A DNA stretch of 64,000 bases from Novisyntrophococcus fermenticellae (GTDB taxonomy: Bacteria; Bacillota; Clostridia; Lachnospirales; Lachnospiraceae): the NCBI RefSeq assembly GCF_018866245.1, contig NZ_CP076458.1, positions 1,736,001 through 1,800,000 on the forward strand. Reading direction: 5' to 3'. The first letter of the stretch is position 1, and each line of letters opens with the position of its first letter. A program made the translations under genes and the position numbers. The notes below the pieces were generated by a model. It was not told the origin of the DNA and did not search any database. It was given only the letters and a program-made list of their open reading frames with translations. This document shows positions 35,093 through 44,954 of the stretch, piece after piece.

Positions 35093-37834
35093 TTAAGCCA
35101 ATCCTGCTTTTTCTATATAGTCATACAAACTTTGTTTTCCTCTTTTCAATCTCGATGCACGAATCTGGAATATCCATACGGTCATTGCGGTAAATACTGC
35201 TGTTAATACGGCAAGAGCGAATACAGCATTTCCAATCTTGCTTCCTCCTGCTATCGTTGCACGGAAAGCATCCACCGTGTAGCTAAATGGCAGCCACTTG
35301 TGAATTTTAGCAACAAATGAACCCGACAGTTCAATTGGATAAGTTCCGGCAGAACCCGCAAGTTGTACCACCATAAAAATCAACATGATGAAGCTTCCTA
35401 CTTTTCCAAAGAGTACATTAAAGAAATACATGATTGACATGAATGTCATTGATGCGATGCAGGCCACAAGTATTGTTTTTCCCCACTCCACAGGTCTGAA
35501 TCCATTGATCAGATACAGCATCCCAACCATGGCAGATGCCATGAGCACCGCAATCGGATAAATTACAGCTGCTTTACTGAGCCACCATCTAAATCCGGAT
35601 TTCAATTCACCACTATACTCGGTCAATGGATACATAATGCAGAATGCGATACAAGCTACCCAAAGCCCAACGGACATCATGTACGCGGCCATTGCATGGC
35701 CATTATTTCTGACATCTGTAATCTGCGTTTCTTTTGCCTCCACCGGATCGGCGAATTGATTTAATGTATTATTATCTGCAGAAATTTCATTGACCTCCCC
35801 TGCCCCATCTTCAAGGCTTGTTTTCAATGCATCACTGCCTTTCAAAACATCATCCAAACCATCGCCCAGTGTGGCAGAAGCATTCGTCAATTCGCTGGTA
35901 GCATCCCAAATCCGGGATGCCCCAATCGATAACTGACTGCTGCCTGACAATAGAGACTTGCTGTTAGAAATCAGTTCCTGTGTCCCACTGTTAAGGCTTG
36001 TAGTTCCATTCTTTAACTGATTTACGCCATCCGCTAACTGGAAAACACCGCCAGAGAGCTGCGGCAGTTTGCCCATTAAAGCTTCTGTTCCCTGCTCCAG
36101 TGCATGGCTGGCTGTATCTAACTGGTCAACTCCCTGATACAGGTTTTCTGTTCCTGCCTTTAACACAGAAGTTCCCTGCCTTTGAAGCTGTCTGGCACCT
36201 GACTGGGCAGAAGCGATACCTGCAGTCATCAATGGTGCACTTGTTTTCAATTGGCTGGTTCCATCCGCCAGATTTTTAATCCCACTGTTCAGTTCATCCG
36301 TTCCGGAGGCCAGGCTTTGGGAATTTTCCGCCATGCTGTTCATCCCTCCCAGAAGTGCTGCACTTCCCGCCTGCGCCTCTTCAACCTTTGCTACATATTG
36401 CTGCAACGCCTGCTCTTTGTAATTATCAAGTGCGGTTTCCACTGCATTCTCTATATTGGCATTATCCGGCAGCGTCTGCACATTGCTATTTGCTGTTCTT
36501 GCAGCATCCTGATTGCTCTCGGCCAACCCGATGGCCTTCCTGGCTATCTCGGCTATCTGGGCTGTATCACCAGATGCTACGGCTGTATCCAGCATATCAG
36601 AAAGGTATCCCACATCCTCACCTGCATCTCCGGCAGAAATGCTGTCCGCTGTACTTATAAGTTGATTGGACAATTCTGCTTTTACTTTATCCAGTCCGTT
36701 GTATAATTGTTCCGCACCCGGACCGGCCAGCTGCGTCAATCCTCCATTCAGTTCCAGGGCGCCGTTTTGCAGACTTTTCATGCCTTGATTCAGCCCATTC
36801 ATACCTGTCTGGAGTTTTGCCGCTCCTGTTTTCAGACTTTGTGCTCCTGTATCCAACTGCTCAGCAGATTCCGGGAGCATAGAAGTCTGGTCTCTTAATT
36901 GGCTCAGTCCGGCATTCAGTGTGCGCATATTATCATCTACATGGACAGCTCCGTCTTTTAACTCCCTGCCTCCGTTCACCAATCGGGAAGTTCCATCGGA
37001 TAAACCTTTGGTTCCTTCTGCAAGCTGTCCGGCACCTTTCGATAGTTCGGGTAATTTAGCCTGGACCTCATCCGTACCAGCTTTTAGTTGTGATACTCCT
37101 GCATTCAGCTGTTTTGCACCTTTATTCGCCTGCTCCACACCCTGAATATATTTTTCAAGGCCCTGTTTCAGCTCATCGCTTCCACCTTTAAAAGTCAGTG
37201 TGCTGTCAGAAAGAAGCTGCAGATTAGCTGAAATTTTCGTATTCCCATCGGAGAGCTGTTCCAGGCCTGATTTCAGAGTACCAGAGCCGGCAGCTGCCTC
37301 ATTCATCCCTGCTCCCACTGTCCCTATCTGCTCAAACATTACCTGCGCATAGGTCTTTGTCACCTCCGTTGCCACGGAATCCTTGATTTTTGATAAAGCA
37401 GACTCGCTCATTTTAGTGGCAATGTAGTTTCTTCCGGGATTCGTATCGTATAGAAGAACCATCTTTTGTGGTTTGTCATCCAATAGTGTAGAAGCATTTT
37501 TTGAGAAGTTTTCCGGAATGGTGATAACCATATAATACTTTCCATCTTCAAGACGTTTTCTTGCAATAGAAGAATTTACAAAATCAAATTTCAGCGAATC
37601 ATTCTCTTTCAGGTTAAGTACAAGCCTGGAGCCAACGTCCAGCTTCTCATTATAATATACAACCTCCTTATCTTCATTGACAACAGCCACCGGAAGCTGT
37701 TCCAGCTGTCCGTAAGGATCCCACATGGAACCTAAGAACAGAGTCGTATAAATTGTAGGAATTGCTACAATCGCAATCAATACGATCAGCAGCATCTTGT
37801 TATGAAGAAGATTCTGCCATTCATTTTTAATCAT
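35093..37834 (-). CDS. YhgE/Pip-family large membrane protein
   Basis: The protein has about 913 residues. It has one N-terminal membrane segment (LLIVLIAIVAIPTIYTTLF), then about 680 extracytoplasmic residues, then five or six membrane segments at the C-terminus. The extracytoplasmic part is made of many repeats of about 7-11 residues (patterns such as SGLxxLxxGxxxL and LxxGxxxLxxG), which would form a long coiled or fibrous stalk. This is the YhgE/Pip (phage infection protein) architecture; related proteins occur in type VII secretion loci and as MDR-like permeases. ATG 37834 follows GGGGA. A TetR regulator is divergent from it. Confidence 0.88.
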   Translation of the reverse strand: MIKNEWQNLLHNKMLLIVLIAIVAIPTIYTTLFLGSMWDPYGQLEQLPVAVVNEDKEVVYYNEKLDVGSRLVLNLKENDSLKFDFVNSSIARKRLEDGKYYMVITIPENFSKNASTLLDDKPQKMVLLYDTNPGRNYIATKMSESALSKIKDSVATEVTKTYAQVMFEQIGTVGAGMNEAAAGSGTLKSGLEQLSDGNTKISANLQLLSDSTLTFKGGSDELKQGLEKYIQGVEQANKGAKQLNAGVSQLKAGTDEVQAKLPELSKGAGQLAEGTKGLSDGTSRLVNGGRELKDGAVHVDDNMRTLNAGLSQLRDQTSMLPESAEQLDTGAQSLKTGAAKLQTGMNGLNQGMKSLQNGALELNGGLTQLAGPGAEQLYNGLDKVKAELSNQLISTADSISAGDAGEDVGYLSDMLDTAVASGDTAQIAEIARKAIGLAESNQDAARTANSNVQTLPDNANIENAVETALDNYKEQALQQYVAKVEEAQAGSAALLGGMNSMAENSQSLASGTDELNSGIKNLADGTSQLKTSAPLMTAGIASAQSGARQLQRQGTSVLKAGTENLYQGVDQLDTASHALEQGTEALMGKLPQLSGGVFQLADGVNQLKNGTTSLNSGTQELISNSKSLLSGSSQLSIGASRIWDATSELTNASATLGDGLDDVLKGSDALKTSLEDGAGEVNEISADNNTLNQFADPVEAKETQITDVRNNGHAMAAYMMSVGLWVACIAFCIMYPLTEYSGELKSGFRWWLSKAAVIYPIAVLMASAMVGMLYLINGFRPVEWGKTILVACIASMTFMSIMYFFNVLFGKVGSFIMLIFMVVQLAGSAGTYPIELSGSFVAKIHKWLPFSYTVDAFRATIAGGSKIGNAVFALAVLTAVFTAMTVWIFQIRASRLKRGKQSLYDYIEKAGLA

Positions 37835-37908
37835 CTTTTCTATCCCCTTTCTGTCAATATACTCTCTATAGCTTAATAGATGCAGTGTTGCTTTTCTGAA
37901 CATTCTGT

Positions 37909-37937
37909 ATTATACTAAGGTCAGTTAAGAGATACAA
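37909..37937 (-). promoter_or_regulatory. Promoter of the YhgE/Pip gene
   Basis: TTGTAT (37937-37932) and TATAAT (37914-37909) on the minus strand are 17 nt apart. The spacer between this promoter and the TetR gene (37938-38040) is the likely operator region. Confidence 0.65.
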
Positions 37938-38040
37938 CCGTCAATGAATCACATGTATATCGAATAGCAGACAGATGTGTGTATATATATTTAAAACTAT
38001 ACATTTTTTAAAAAACTGTCTATTATCAGGAGGCGCTATT

Positions 38041-38631
38041 ATGGCTGAAAAGACTGATCGACGTATCAGAAAAACAAAAGCCCAGCTGCGTGCAGGGCTT
38101 GCGAAACTAATGAACGAAAAAAGTATCCGCGAAATTACGGTAAAAGAATTGGTGGATAAGGTTGATATTAACCGTTCAACATTCTATCTCCATTATACGG
38201 ATATTTATAACATGTTGGATGAGATTGAAAAGGGCCTTCTGGCTGAGATTGTTCACGCGATTGATGCGCACCCGATTGGATTGAATGAAAATACATTTCC
38301 ATTTATTGCGGACATGTTTTCCATATTGTCCGAAAATAAGGATATCTGTATGGCACTTATGGGTCCGAACGGAGACAGTACCTTTATCTATAAAATAGAG
38401 GAAATTATTGAAGAAAACAGCATGCAGGCCCTCAACCGCTATTTTCCCCACCCCATAGAGAATCTGAAGTATGCCTATGCCTTTTGTCTTTCCGGATGTA
38501 TAGGGCTGATAAAGATATGGCTAAACAGTAACGGTAGTGAGACTCCTGAACACATGGCAAAACTGACATACCAGATGGTTCTCAATTCTATGACTGTGTT
38601 TGCCGATTTTAAAAGGAAAACAGCTCAGTAG
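38041..38631 (+). CDS. TetR/AcrR-family regulator
   Basis: The 196-residue protein has an N-terminal TetR helix-turn-helix: ITVKELVDKVDINRSTFYLHY at about residues 34-54, the classical recognition helix. The C-terminal domain is of the TetR_C (DhaS-like) type with FCLSGCIGLIKIWL. I chose ATG 38041 because AGGAGG is 7 nt upstream; a longer frame to 37975 has no site. It is divergent from the YhgE/Pip gene and is probably its repressor; this is inferred from position. Confidence 0.9.
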   Translation: MAEKTDRRIRKTKAQLRAGLAKLMNEKSIREITVKELVDKVDINRSTFYLHYTDIYNMLDEIEKGLLAEIVHAIDAHPIGLNENTFPFIADMFSILSENKDICMALMGPNGDSTFIYKIEEIIEENSMQALNRYFPHPIENLKYAYAFCLSGCIGLIKIWLNSNGSETPEHMAKLTYQMVLNSMTVFADFKRKTAQ

Positions 38632-38639
38632 TATGGATC

Positions 38640-38675
38640 AAACGCGTTTTAAAGCTTAAACTTCAAAACGCGTTT
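38640..38675. terminator. Bidirectional terminator between the TetR and DUF362 genes
   Basis: AACGCGTTTT and AAAACGCGTT form a 10-bp stem followed on the plus strand by TTTTGATTTTT. The right half overlaps the stop of the opposing DUF362 gene. Confidence 0.8.
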
Positions 38676-39772
38676 TTTGATTTTTCTAAATATTCTTTTA
38701 AAAAAGCATAAATCTGTTCTTCCGTAGGCGGGCAGCCCTCCAGATGGCAGTCAAACTTTTTCGTACAATGCCCGATTCCTAGTGTCCCTGTCTTTCCACG
38801 ATATCCCTGTCCAATAGCAATTTTCGTATCCAGTTTATCTAATACTCCCTCTTGTTTTAATCGATCCAGCGCGGGTATCAGATATCCATAGCATGCGGAG
38901 CAGGAGTCCACCTCATCCACAGCATCCTCCAACGCGATGATTTTACGATTCCGGGGAATATGCAGTTCTTCTGTTTTCTCATTACAGTTACATACTACAG
39001 CCTGTCTCCAGTCTCCACATCCGACACCCAGTTCCTCTGCTATACCAATATATGGGACGTCCTTTTTTTCATAATTCAGCATATGGCAGACATAGGCATC
39101 ACACAGCACCGGATCTGCCGCAGTCCATACACGGTTCATCGGCACGGGGTTTCCTCCATCCTCAAAGTCCAGATCTCCGCAGATGTTGTCGACCACGATG
39201 AAATCCTGATGTATCCCCAGCCCCAGATGTGCAATCGGCTTGTGCAGTCCGATAGAATGAAAGCGGCGTTTTTCCCTGTTTGGAATCAGTCCTTTCATAT
39301 TCTTAAGTGCGCAGGTAATCCTGGTCTGGCAATGTCCTTTTAATACTGGTACATTGATTAAAAAATCTACGCTTTGGACACAGTCACAAATCTCCAGCTC
39401 CATCCCGCCGCACTCATGCGCATGGGCTTTTTCTTTTTGTGTGTCGATAAACGGCACGTTATATGCTTTAGATAAACGAATAAATCCACAGACTTCCGCC
39501 GAGTCCTCCGTCTTATCTCCCACCCAGGAGCCTTCCATCATCACAATATGCCTGCAGCCATGCTCCTGGAGATATTCTATAATTCCGGCTGCAACTTCGG
39601 GATGTGTCGTTGCACCATAAGAGGCATCACTGGGAGACACCAGATTTGGTTTAATGCCTATCGCTCGATTTGTATCTCCAATTCTTCCTATCAGGTCAGA
39701 AGCAGACAGAATTTCCTTTGTCATTTTCTTATAACTTGTACCATGTATCATTAAAATTTCTTTATCTGTCAT
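38663..39772 (-). CDS. DUF362-domain protein
   Basis: The 369-residue protein has the DUF362 core KPNLVSPSDASYGATTHPEV near residue 43 and later DFLINVPVLKGHCQTRITCALKNMKGLIP. The C-terminal part has several cysteines (VDSCSACYGYLIPAL, and HLEGCPP), which could bind a metal or cluster, but no full ferredoxin motif. The biochemical role of the family is not settled. It lies 20 nt after an ABC exporter pair and is probably on the same transcript. Confidence 0.88.
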   Translation of the reverse strand: MTDKEILMIHGTSYKKMTKEILSASDLIGRIGDTNRAIGIKPNLVSPSDASYGATTHPEVAAGIIEYLQEHGCRHIVMMEGSWVGDKTEDSAEVCGFIRLSKAYNVPFIDTQKEKAHAHECGGMELEICDCVQSVDFLINVPVLKGHCQTRITCALKNMKGLIPNREKRRFHSIGLHKPIAHLGLGIHQDFIVVDNICGDLDFEDGGNPVPMNRVWTAADPVLCDAYVCHMLNYEKKDVPYIGIAEELGVGCGDWRQAVVCNCNEKTEELHIPRNRKIIALEDAVDEVDSCSACYGYLIPALDRLKQEGVLDKLDTKIAIGQGYRGKTGTLGIGHCTKKFDCHLEGCPPTEEQIYAFLKEYLEKSKNAF

Positions 39773-39792
39773 AATTTATATCCTTACCTACG

Positions 39793-41589
39793 TTATGCAA
39801 ACTGTGAATTATAAAGGGATGCATAAAAACCATTTGCCTTTAACAGTTCCGTATGACTCCCTTGTTCGACTACATTTCCATCTTTTATAACAAGAATAAG
39901 ATCTGCATTCTGAATCGTGGATAGTCGATGTGCGATAACAAAGCTTGTGCGTTCATGCATCAATTCCGACATAGCTTTTTGAATTTTAATTTCAGTTCGT
40001 GAATCAACATTAGAAGTCGCTTCATCAAGAATCAGGATACGGCTCTTCGAGAGCATGGCACGTGCTATGGTAATCAACTGCTTCTGTCCTTTTGAAATAT
40101 TAACTCCGTCATCGGAAAGAATGGTATGATAGCCATAAGGCAGACTCTCTATAAAGGAATGTATCCTCGCAGCCTTTGCCGCCTCCACCACTTCTTCCAT
40201 CGTTGCATCCTCACTTCCATAAGCTATATTATCAAAAATTGTTCCATAGTACAACCATGTATCCTGTAAAACCATTGTATAAGAACTTCGCAGATTATCT
40301 CTTTTTATATCACGAATATCAATCCCGTCTATAAAAATCTCACCGGTGTTTACATCATAAAACCGCATCAGCAAATTAATGATTGTGGTTTTTCCCGCAC
40401 CTGTAGGCCCCACAATCGCTACAGTCTGGCCTGGTTTCGCGTGCAGTGACAGATCATGCAGAATTATTTGTTCAGAATCGTATCCGAACCTGACTCTTTT
40501 AAGCTCCACATCACCGGATGGATTTGAAATATCTTTTGCGTCCGGTCTGTCTGCCTCCTCCGGCTTCTCATCCATAATTCGAAAGATACGTTCCGCAGCT
40601 GCAAATGCAGATTGGAATTCATTGATAATATTGGAAAATTCATTAATTGGTCCGGAAAACTTTCTGGAATACATAATAAACTGGGTAACACCGCCCATGG
40701 TAATAAACAGCATGGATCCTTCTGGTACGCTTCCATTCTGAGATATCAGGTAAAGAATTCCGCCAAATATCATAATCAGGGAGATTGAAAGATTGTTGAT
40801 AAAGTTTACAGAAGGTCCAAGCATCGCTCCATAATATTCAGCATCGTAATAGGCATCTACTGCTTCTTTATTGCGCTTATCAAATCGCCCGGTAATCACA
40901 TCCGCCTGATGGTAAGCCCCAATCGTCTTTGCGCCTGAAAGCATCTCTTCGGCATACCCGTTTAATTCCCCAAGTTTTCTGGAACGCTTTCTAAAAAGTG
41001 GCTGTATCCTCTTCGCCTTCTGCCGTGTGAATATGATTGTCATAGGAACTGTGACCACAAAAACCAAAATTAAGGGTTTTGATATAATAAACATAAAATA
41101 CAACGAGCCAAAAATCGTATAAATACTTGCCAGAATCTGGACAAGATCCGTAGAAAGCGTTTCATTTACTGTATCAACATCATAGGAAATCCGGCTGATT
41201 ATATCTCCCGTAGTATGTTTATCAAAGTATGAAACGGGCAAGGTCGTGAGGTGCTCAAAAAGCTGTTTTCTCATGGTGTAAATAATTTTTCTGCTTAACG
41301 TAACCATCGCATAGTTCAAAACCCAGGCCAAAGCCGCCGAAACCACATAACATACCAGCATCTTCCAGAAGTTCTGCATAACCACATCCATCCGTACGCC
41401 TATCTTATCTGAAATTGCATCAATGGCATTTCCCAGGTAACGTGGTCCAAGCAAAGCCAGATAATTGGAAGATACCGCTAAAAGAAGTCCAGTAAATACA
41501 AGCTTCCACTGTTCTTTCATATAGCAAAGCAAACGCTTTAAGGTATACCATCCGTTTTTTTGTTCCGGTATCGTATCTCTCTTAGTCAA
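39793..41589 (-). CDS. ABC exporter half-transporter, second subunit
   Basis: This subunit has about 598 residues: six membrane helices followed by an ATPase with Walker A GPTGAGKTTI, Walker B ILILDEATSNVD and a degenerate signature (ISKGQKQ instead of LSGGQ). The best start is a TTG at 41589 with GGGAGG 8 nt upstream, which overlaps the end of the first subunit; a GTG at 41616 is possible but has no site. It is expected to pair with the first subunit as a heterodimer. The substrate is unknown; multidrug export is typical. Confidence 0.9.
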   Translation of the reverse strand: MTKRDTIPEQKNGWYTLKRLLCYMKEQWKLVFTGLLLAVSSNYLALLGPRYLGNAIDAISDKIGVRMDVVMQNFWKMLVCYVVSAALAWVLNYAMVTLSRKIIYTMRKQLFEHLTTLPVSYFDKHTTGDIISRISYDVDTVNETLSTDLVQILASIYTIFGSLYFMFIISKPLILVFVVTVPMTIIFTRQKAKRIQPLFRKRSRKLGELNGYAEEMLSGAKTIGAYHQADVITGRFDKRNKEAVDAYYDAEYYGAMLGPSVNFINNLSISLIMIFGGILYLISQNGSVPEGSMLFITMGGVTQFIMYSRKFSGPINEFSNIINEFQSAFAAAERIFRIMDEKPEEADRPDAKDISNPSGDVELKRVRFGYDSEQIILHDLSLHAKPGQTVAIVGPTGAGKTTIINLLMRFYDVNTGEIFIDGIDIRDIKRDNLRSSYTMVLQDTWLYYGTIFDNIAYGSEDATMEEVVEAAKAARIHSFIESLPYGYHTILSDDGVNISKGQKQLITIARAMLSKSRILILDEATSNVDSRTEIKIQKAMSELMHERTSFVIAHRLSTIQNADLILVIKDGNVVEQGSHTELLKANGFYASLYNSQFA

Positions 41590-43312
41590 GGAACATGCCT
41601 CCCATCTGCGATTCACTGATTTCCTGGTAAATGGAACATGTATTCATCAGGTGTCCGTGATCTCCTTTTCCGATAACCCGCCCTTTATCTAATACGAGAA
41701 TCAGATCACAGTTCCTCACAGAACTGACTCTCTGAGCCACCACAATCATTGTCATATCACTTTTCATATGTTGTGAGATGGCTCTTCTGAGGCTTGCATC
41801 TGTTTTATAATCCAATGCCGAGAAAGAGTCATCCAATATCAAAATGTCAGGATTTTCTGCCAATGCACGGGCAATCAGCAGGCGCTGTTTCTGCCCGCCG
41901 GACAGGTTGGTTGCTTTCTGCGTGAGTACATGCCTGTAGTCTTCCGGAAAATCAGTAATAAAATCATTGGCCTGCGCTATTTCTCCGGCACGGGCAATGT
42001 CCTCCATTTCTATTTCCCGGCCGAACCGAATATTTTCTTCAATCGTTTCCGAGTAAAGAAAGTCATTTTGCATAGCAATACCAAATTTTTGATGTAACTG
42101 TTCTTCCGGGATGGTTCTTATATCCCGGCCGTCAATACGTACGGCTCCGGAATCCACATCATAAAACCGCATTAAAAGACTGATTAGCGTTGTCTTTCCA
42201 CTTCCGGTGGCACCGATGATTCCCATAGACTTTCCCCGTGGCAATGAAAAGCTTATGTTCTGCAATATATCCCGCCCTTTGCTATATGCAAAATCCACCT
42301 GGTCGAAGACAATATGGCCATTCTCATGCTTAGGTGGATATTTACTTTCTGAATGCAGCATAAGATCCTCAGGTGCATCCACTACCTGCTGAATTCTGGA
42401 AGCGGAAGCAGAACATTTGGTATACATCATAAACATACGGGTAATTGATATCATGCCTGTAGAAATCATGGTGAAGTATTGTGTAAATGCCACAATCTTA
42501 CCTGGATCGGTCTGATGTCCCATCACCCGGCAGGCACCTATTAAAACAACAAATGTAATCCCAAGATTCATCATAAGATTCATGACCGGATTGGCAGTTC
42601 CCATAATCAAACTTGCCCTCTTCTCATTTTCCACAAGCTTCTGATTCACCTGATCATACCTTTGCTGTTCTCTTCCTACGTTGGAAAGAGCTTTAATCAC
42701 ACGAATACCCTGTGAATCTTCGCGAACCACACGAATCATGTTGTCCATGGATTTCTGTACGTTGGAGTAAAGTTTTACTCCCAGTGTTGAAATGAAGTAG
42801 ACGAGTATAAAGATTACAGGAAGCACCGCAATCATAACTAACGAAAGAAATGGGTCCATGACCAATGTAACAATAATTCCACCCAAAAGCAAAAGTGGTG
42901 CCCGCACGCCCAACCTCTGTATTCTGTTTATAAAGCTTTGTACGTTATATGTATCTGTTGTGATTCTGGATTCCAGAGACGGAATTGTGAATGTATCAAT
43001 CTGTTTCGCTGAAAGAGTCATTGTGCGATGGAACAGGTCATGGCGGATTTTTTCGGTACAGTCCCGCGAGACTCTTGACGCCATGCGGTTTGCCTTGACA
43101 TTACAGATAAGCGCGGCCAGGGCAAAGAAAATCATCAGGCATCCCCACGCGCTAATCATGGATACCTTTCCATTGGCTGGAACAATTGTATCGAGAATAT
43201 AGCTTAAGATATACGGAAGTGCCAATTCAGACAGTGTTCCTATCGTTTTGATTGTCAGCCCGACAAACATGATGCCGATATATGGTTTTATGTAGCGATA
43301 TAAGTAGTTCAT
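41582..43312 (-). CDS. ABC exporter half-transporter, first subunit
   Basis: The 576-residue protein has six membrane helices and an ATPase with Walker A GATGSGKTTL and signature LSGGQKQRLLIARAL. Walker B reads ILILDDSFSALD: the catalytic glutamate is replaced by aspartate. Together with the degenerate signature of the partner this gives one weak and one competent ATP site, as in heterodimeric exporters such as TM287/288. The start has GGGAAG 5 nt upstream, directly after a perfect 24-nt palindrome. Confidence 0.92.
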   Translation of the reverse strand: MNYLYRYIKPYIGIMFVGLTIKTIGTLSELALPYILSYILDTIVPANGKVSMISAWGCLMIFFALAALICNVKANRMASRVSRDCTEKIRHDLFHRTMTLSAKQIDTFTIPSLESRITTDTYNVQSFINRIQRLGVRAPLLLLGGIIVTLVMDPFLSLVMIAVLPVIFILVYFISTLGVKLYSNVQKSMDNMIRVVREDSQGIRVIKALSNVGREQQRYDQVNQKLVENEKRASLIMGTANPVMNLMMNLGITFVVLIGACRVMGHQTDPGKIVAFTQYFTMISTGMISITRMFMMYTKCSASASRIQQVVDAPEDLMLHSESKYPPKHENGHIVFDQVDFAYSKGRDILQNISFSLPRGKSMGIIGATGSGKTTLISLLMRFYDVDSGAVRIDGRDIRTIPEEQLHQKFGIAMQNDFLYSETIEENIRFGREIEMEDIARAGEIAQANDFITDFPEDYRHVLTQKATNLSGGQKQRLLIARALAENPDILILDDSFSALDYKTDASLRRAISQHMKSDMTMIVVAQRVSSVRNCDLILVLDKGRVIGKGDHGHLMNTCSIYQEISESQMGGMFLD

Positions 43313-43326
43313 CTTTCTTCCCTGGA

Positions 43327-43350
43327 GGTGTTCTGCGTACGCAGAACACC
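43327..43350. promoter_or_regulatory. Perfect 24-nt palindrome upstream of the ABC exporter pair
   Basis: GGTGTTCTGCGTACGCAGAACACC reads the same on both strands with no loop. It lies between a TATAAT (minus strand, 43373-43368) and the ribosome binding site of the first exporter gene. It could be an operator or a leader hairpin. There is no T-run on the minus strand. Confidence 0.6.
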
Positions 43351-43512
43351 TTTTACAAAGTGCAATTATTATATTTAATGCCGCCTATACTAGTACTTTA
43401 AGAGTACTTTAGATTTTTCTTAATTCACTATACATGAATTTTCTCCAATATGCAATACTGGATTAGCTAAAATAAAACGAATGGTCACAGTTCATCCATA
43501 GCGAGATGAAGC

Positions 43513-44364
43513 TTACTCTTCACACATAAATACCTCTTCCAGATTGCCATTCTCCATGCCATTCCTAATTCGTACAGCATAATCTCCCGCACGGACTGCA
43601 AAATATTCCTCTGCTTTTTTATCTACCATCCTGGAACATAGCATCCTGATATATCCTTTCATTTCCCTTTCTATCCCTGCCTCTTCACTGTCTTCAAATT
43701 GATACCGGATTATCCTGAGTGCTTTTCTGTCCAGCCTCAGCAGGCTGACCGGCCTTTCTGCTATGATACATCCTACAGCCTGGAGAATCACCAACTCACA
43801 TATATTGTCCGGATAAGAGATTCGATAACGCTCCTGAAATTGAAGTAAGAGTCCCCGGATATTTTCTTCAGGAAACTGCGCCAAAAACTCTCTTTCCATG
43901 TTTATATCCAAAAGATATTCATAAATTCTGTCTACACCAGAGATATTGCTGTCGGGCTTATAGGTGGGATAATCCAGTGTTAACAGATGATCCTGGGGAT
44001 TAAATTCAGCATCATACCGCAGAAAAAAAGCGGGCATTCCATCCAGAATTGTTTCTCTGTAACTCCTGCATCCATAATCTCTGAAATCGTCCAACATTGT
44101 GTTATACAACTCTCCTGCTTTTTTCACCTTTTGGATTACTGCTTCATATCCCTTACTATAAAATAATTTCAGATCAATTTTCCCATCTGTCAATTGTGTA
44201 TCACCTGCATGTATCCACTCATCAATGCAGTAAACCACAGCTTCTGCCAGCATATTCGCTGTCTCATAAGTTACTGAGCTGCTTTCCTTTGAGGTATATC
44301 TTCCCATCAGTCTTGTGATAAGCGGTAATAGTTCTTCCTGATTATACAATGCTCTATCCCCCAT
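43513..44364 (-). CDS. Uncharacterised protein resembling DUF6179
   Basis: The 283-residue protein is cytoplasmic, with no signal or membrane segment, and rich in Glu, Tyr and Leu. It begins ALYNQEELLPLITRLMGRYTSKESSSV. I associate this sequence, and its pairing with the gene just upstream, with the clostridial families DUF6179 and DUF6323; this is from memory and was not searched. It starts 17 nt after the upstream gene, so the two are co-transcribed. No catalytic motif is visible and the function is unknown. Confidence 0.65.
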   Translation of the reverse strand: MGDRALYNQEELLPLITRLMGRYTSKESSSVTYETANMLAEAVVYCIDEWIHAGDTQLTDGKIDLKLFYSKGYEAVIQKVKKAGELYNTMLDDFRDYGCRSYRETILDGMPAFFLRYDAEFNPQDHLLTLDYPTYKPDSNISGVDRIYEYLLDINMEREFLAQFPEENIRGLLLQFQERYRISYPDNICELVILQAVGCIIAERPVSLLRLDRKALRIIRYQFEDSEEAGIEREMKGYIRMLCSRMVDKKAEEYFAVRAGDYAVRIRNGMENGNLEEVFMCEE

Positions 44365-44381
44365 TTTAAAATTTCATATAT

Positions 44382-44924
44382 TCAACGCCAGCATAAGTCT
44401 TTTAAGACCTCCAGGTAAAGTTCTTTATCCCATCTCTTTTCCTCGCTGAAATTCTCATATACATTCCTTCCGCCAGTGCTGCGATAACCATCATATCCTG
44501 CACGAACCGCGGTTGCGAATCGCTCCAGGCAAGTCCCTTCCAGGTAATCCAGATCCCCGAAGCAGACAGTCTCAAACTGTTCATACATAAAGTTCAAAAG
44601 TTCCTCATCTGTCAAAAGATCTTCCGATTCATTTTTAAAGCTAAAGAAGATGTCCTGAAGCCGCGTAAGGATCTCAAGGTAATCCACCTGATTGATATAC
44701 TGGGAATCACAGAACTGAAAAATCAATTGGGGTAATATGCTTTCACTGAACTCAAATCTTTTATGCACCTTAAGAACGGCATTTTTTCTGATAATCAATT
44801 CCCTTGCATCCTCCGGAGTCAGCATTAGTCCGAAATTCCCGGTTTTCTCATTACAAGCAAGCAATTGGTAACAGTCTTTCTCCTGATTTTTTAATTGGAT
44901 CAATTCAAAAATATTCTCCTCCAT
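44382..44924 (-). CDS. Uncharacterised protein resembling DUF6323
   Basis: This protein of about 180 residues contains NFGLMLTPEDARELIIRKN, EFSESILPQLIFQFCDSQY and DIFFSFKNESEDLLTDEELL, a pattern I recall as DUF6323. I chose ATG 44924 (MEENIFELIQLK); a longer frame to 44978 runs through the promoter. It has a clear promoter (44955-44983) and leads the two-gene unit with the DUF6179-like gene. The function is unknown. It is acidic and soluble. Confidence 0.65.
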   Translation of the reverse strand: MEENIFELIQLKNQEKDCYQLLACNEKTGNFGLMLTPEDARELIIRKNAVLKVHKRFEFSESILPQLIFQFCDSQYINQVDYLEILTRLQDIFFSFKNESEDLLTDEELLNFMYEQFETVCFGDLDYLEGTCLERFATAVRAGYDGYRSTGGRNVYENFSEEKRWDKELYLEVLKDLCWR

Positions 44925-44954
44925 AACACACCCCGCTTTTCTGGTAGTTTGTTT

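Noticed and set aside
41590..41616. GTG start for the second ABC exporter subunit
   Set aside because: No ribosome binding site precedes it, whereas the TTG at 41589 has GGGAGG at a good distance.
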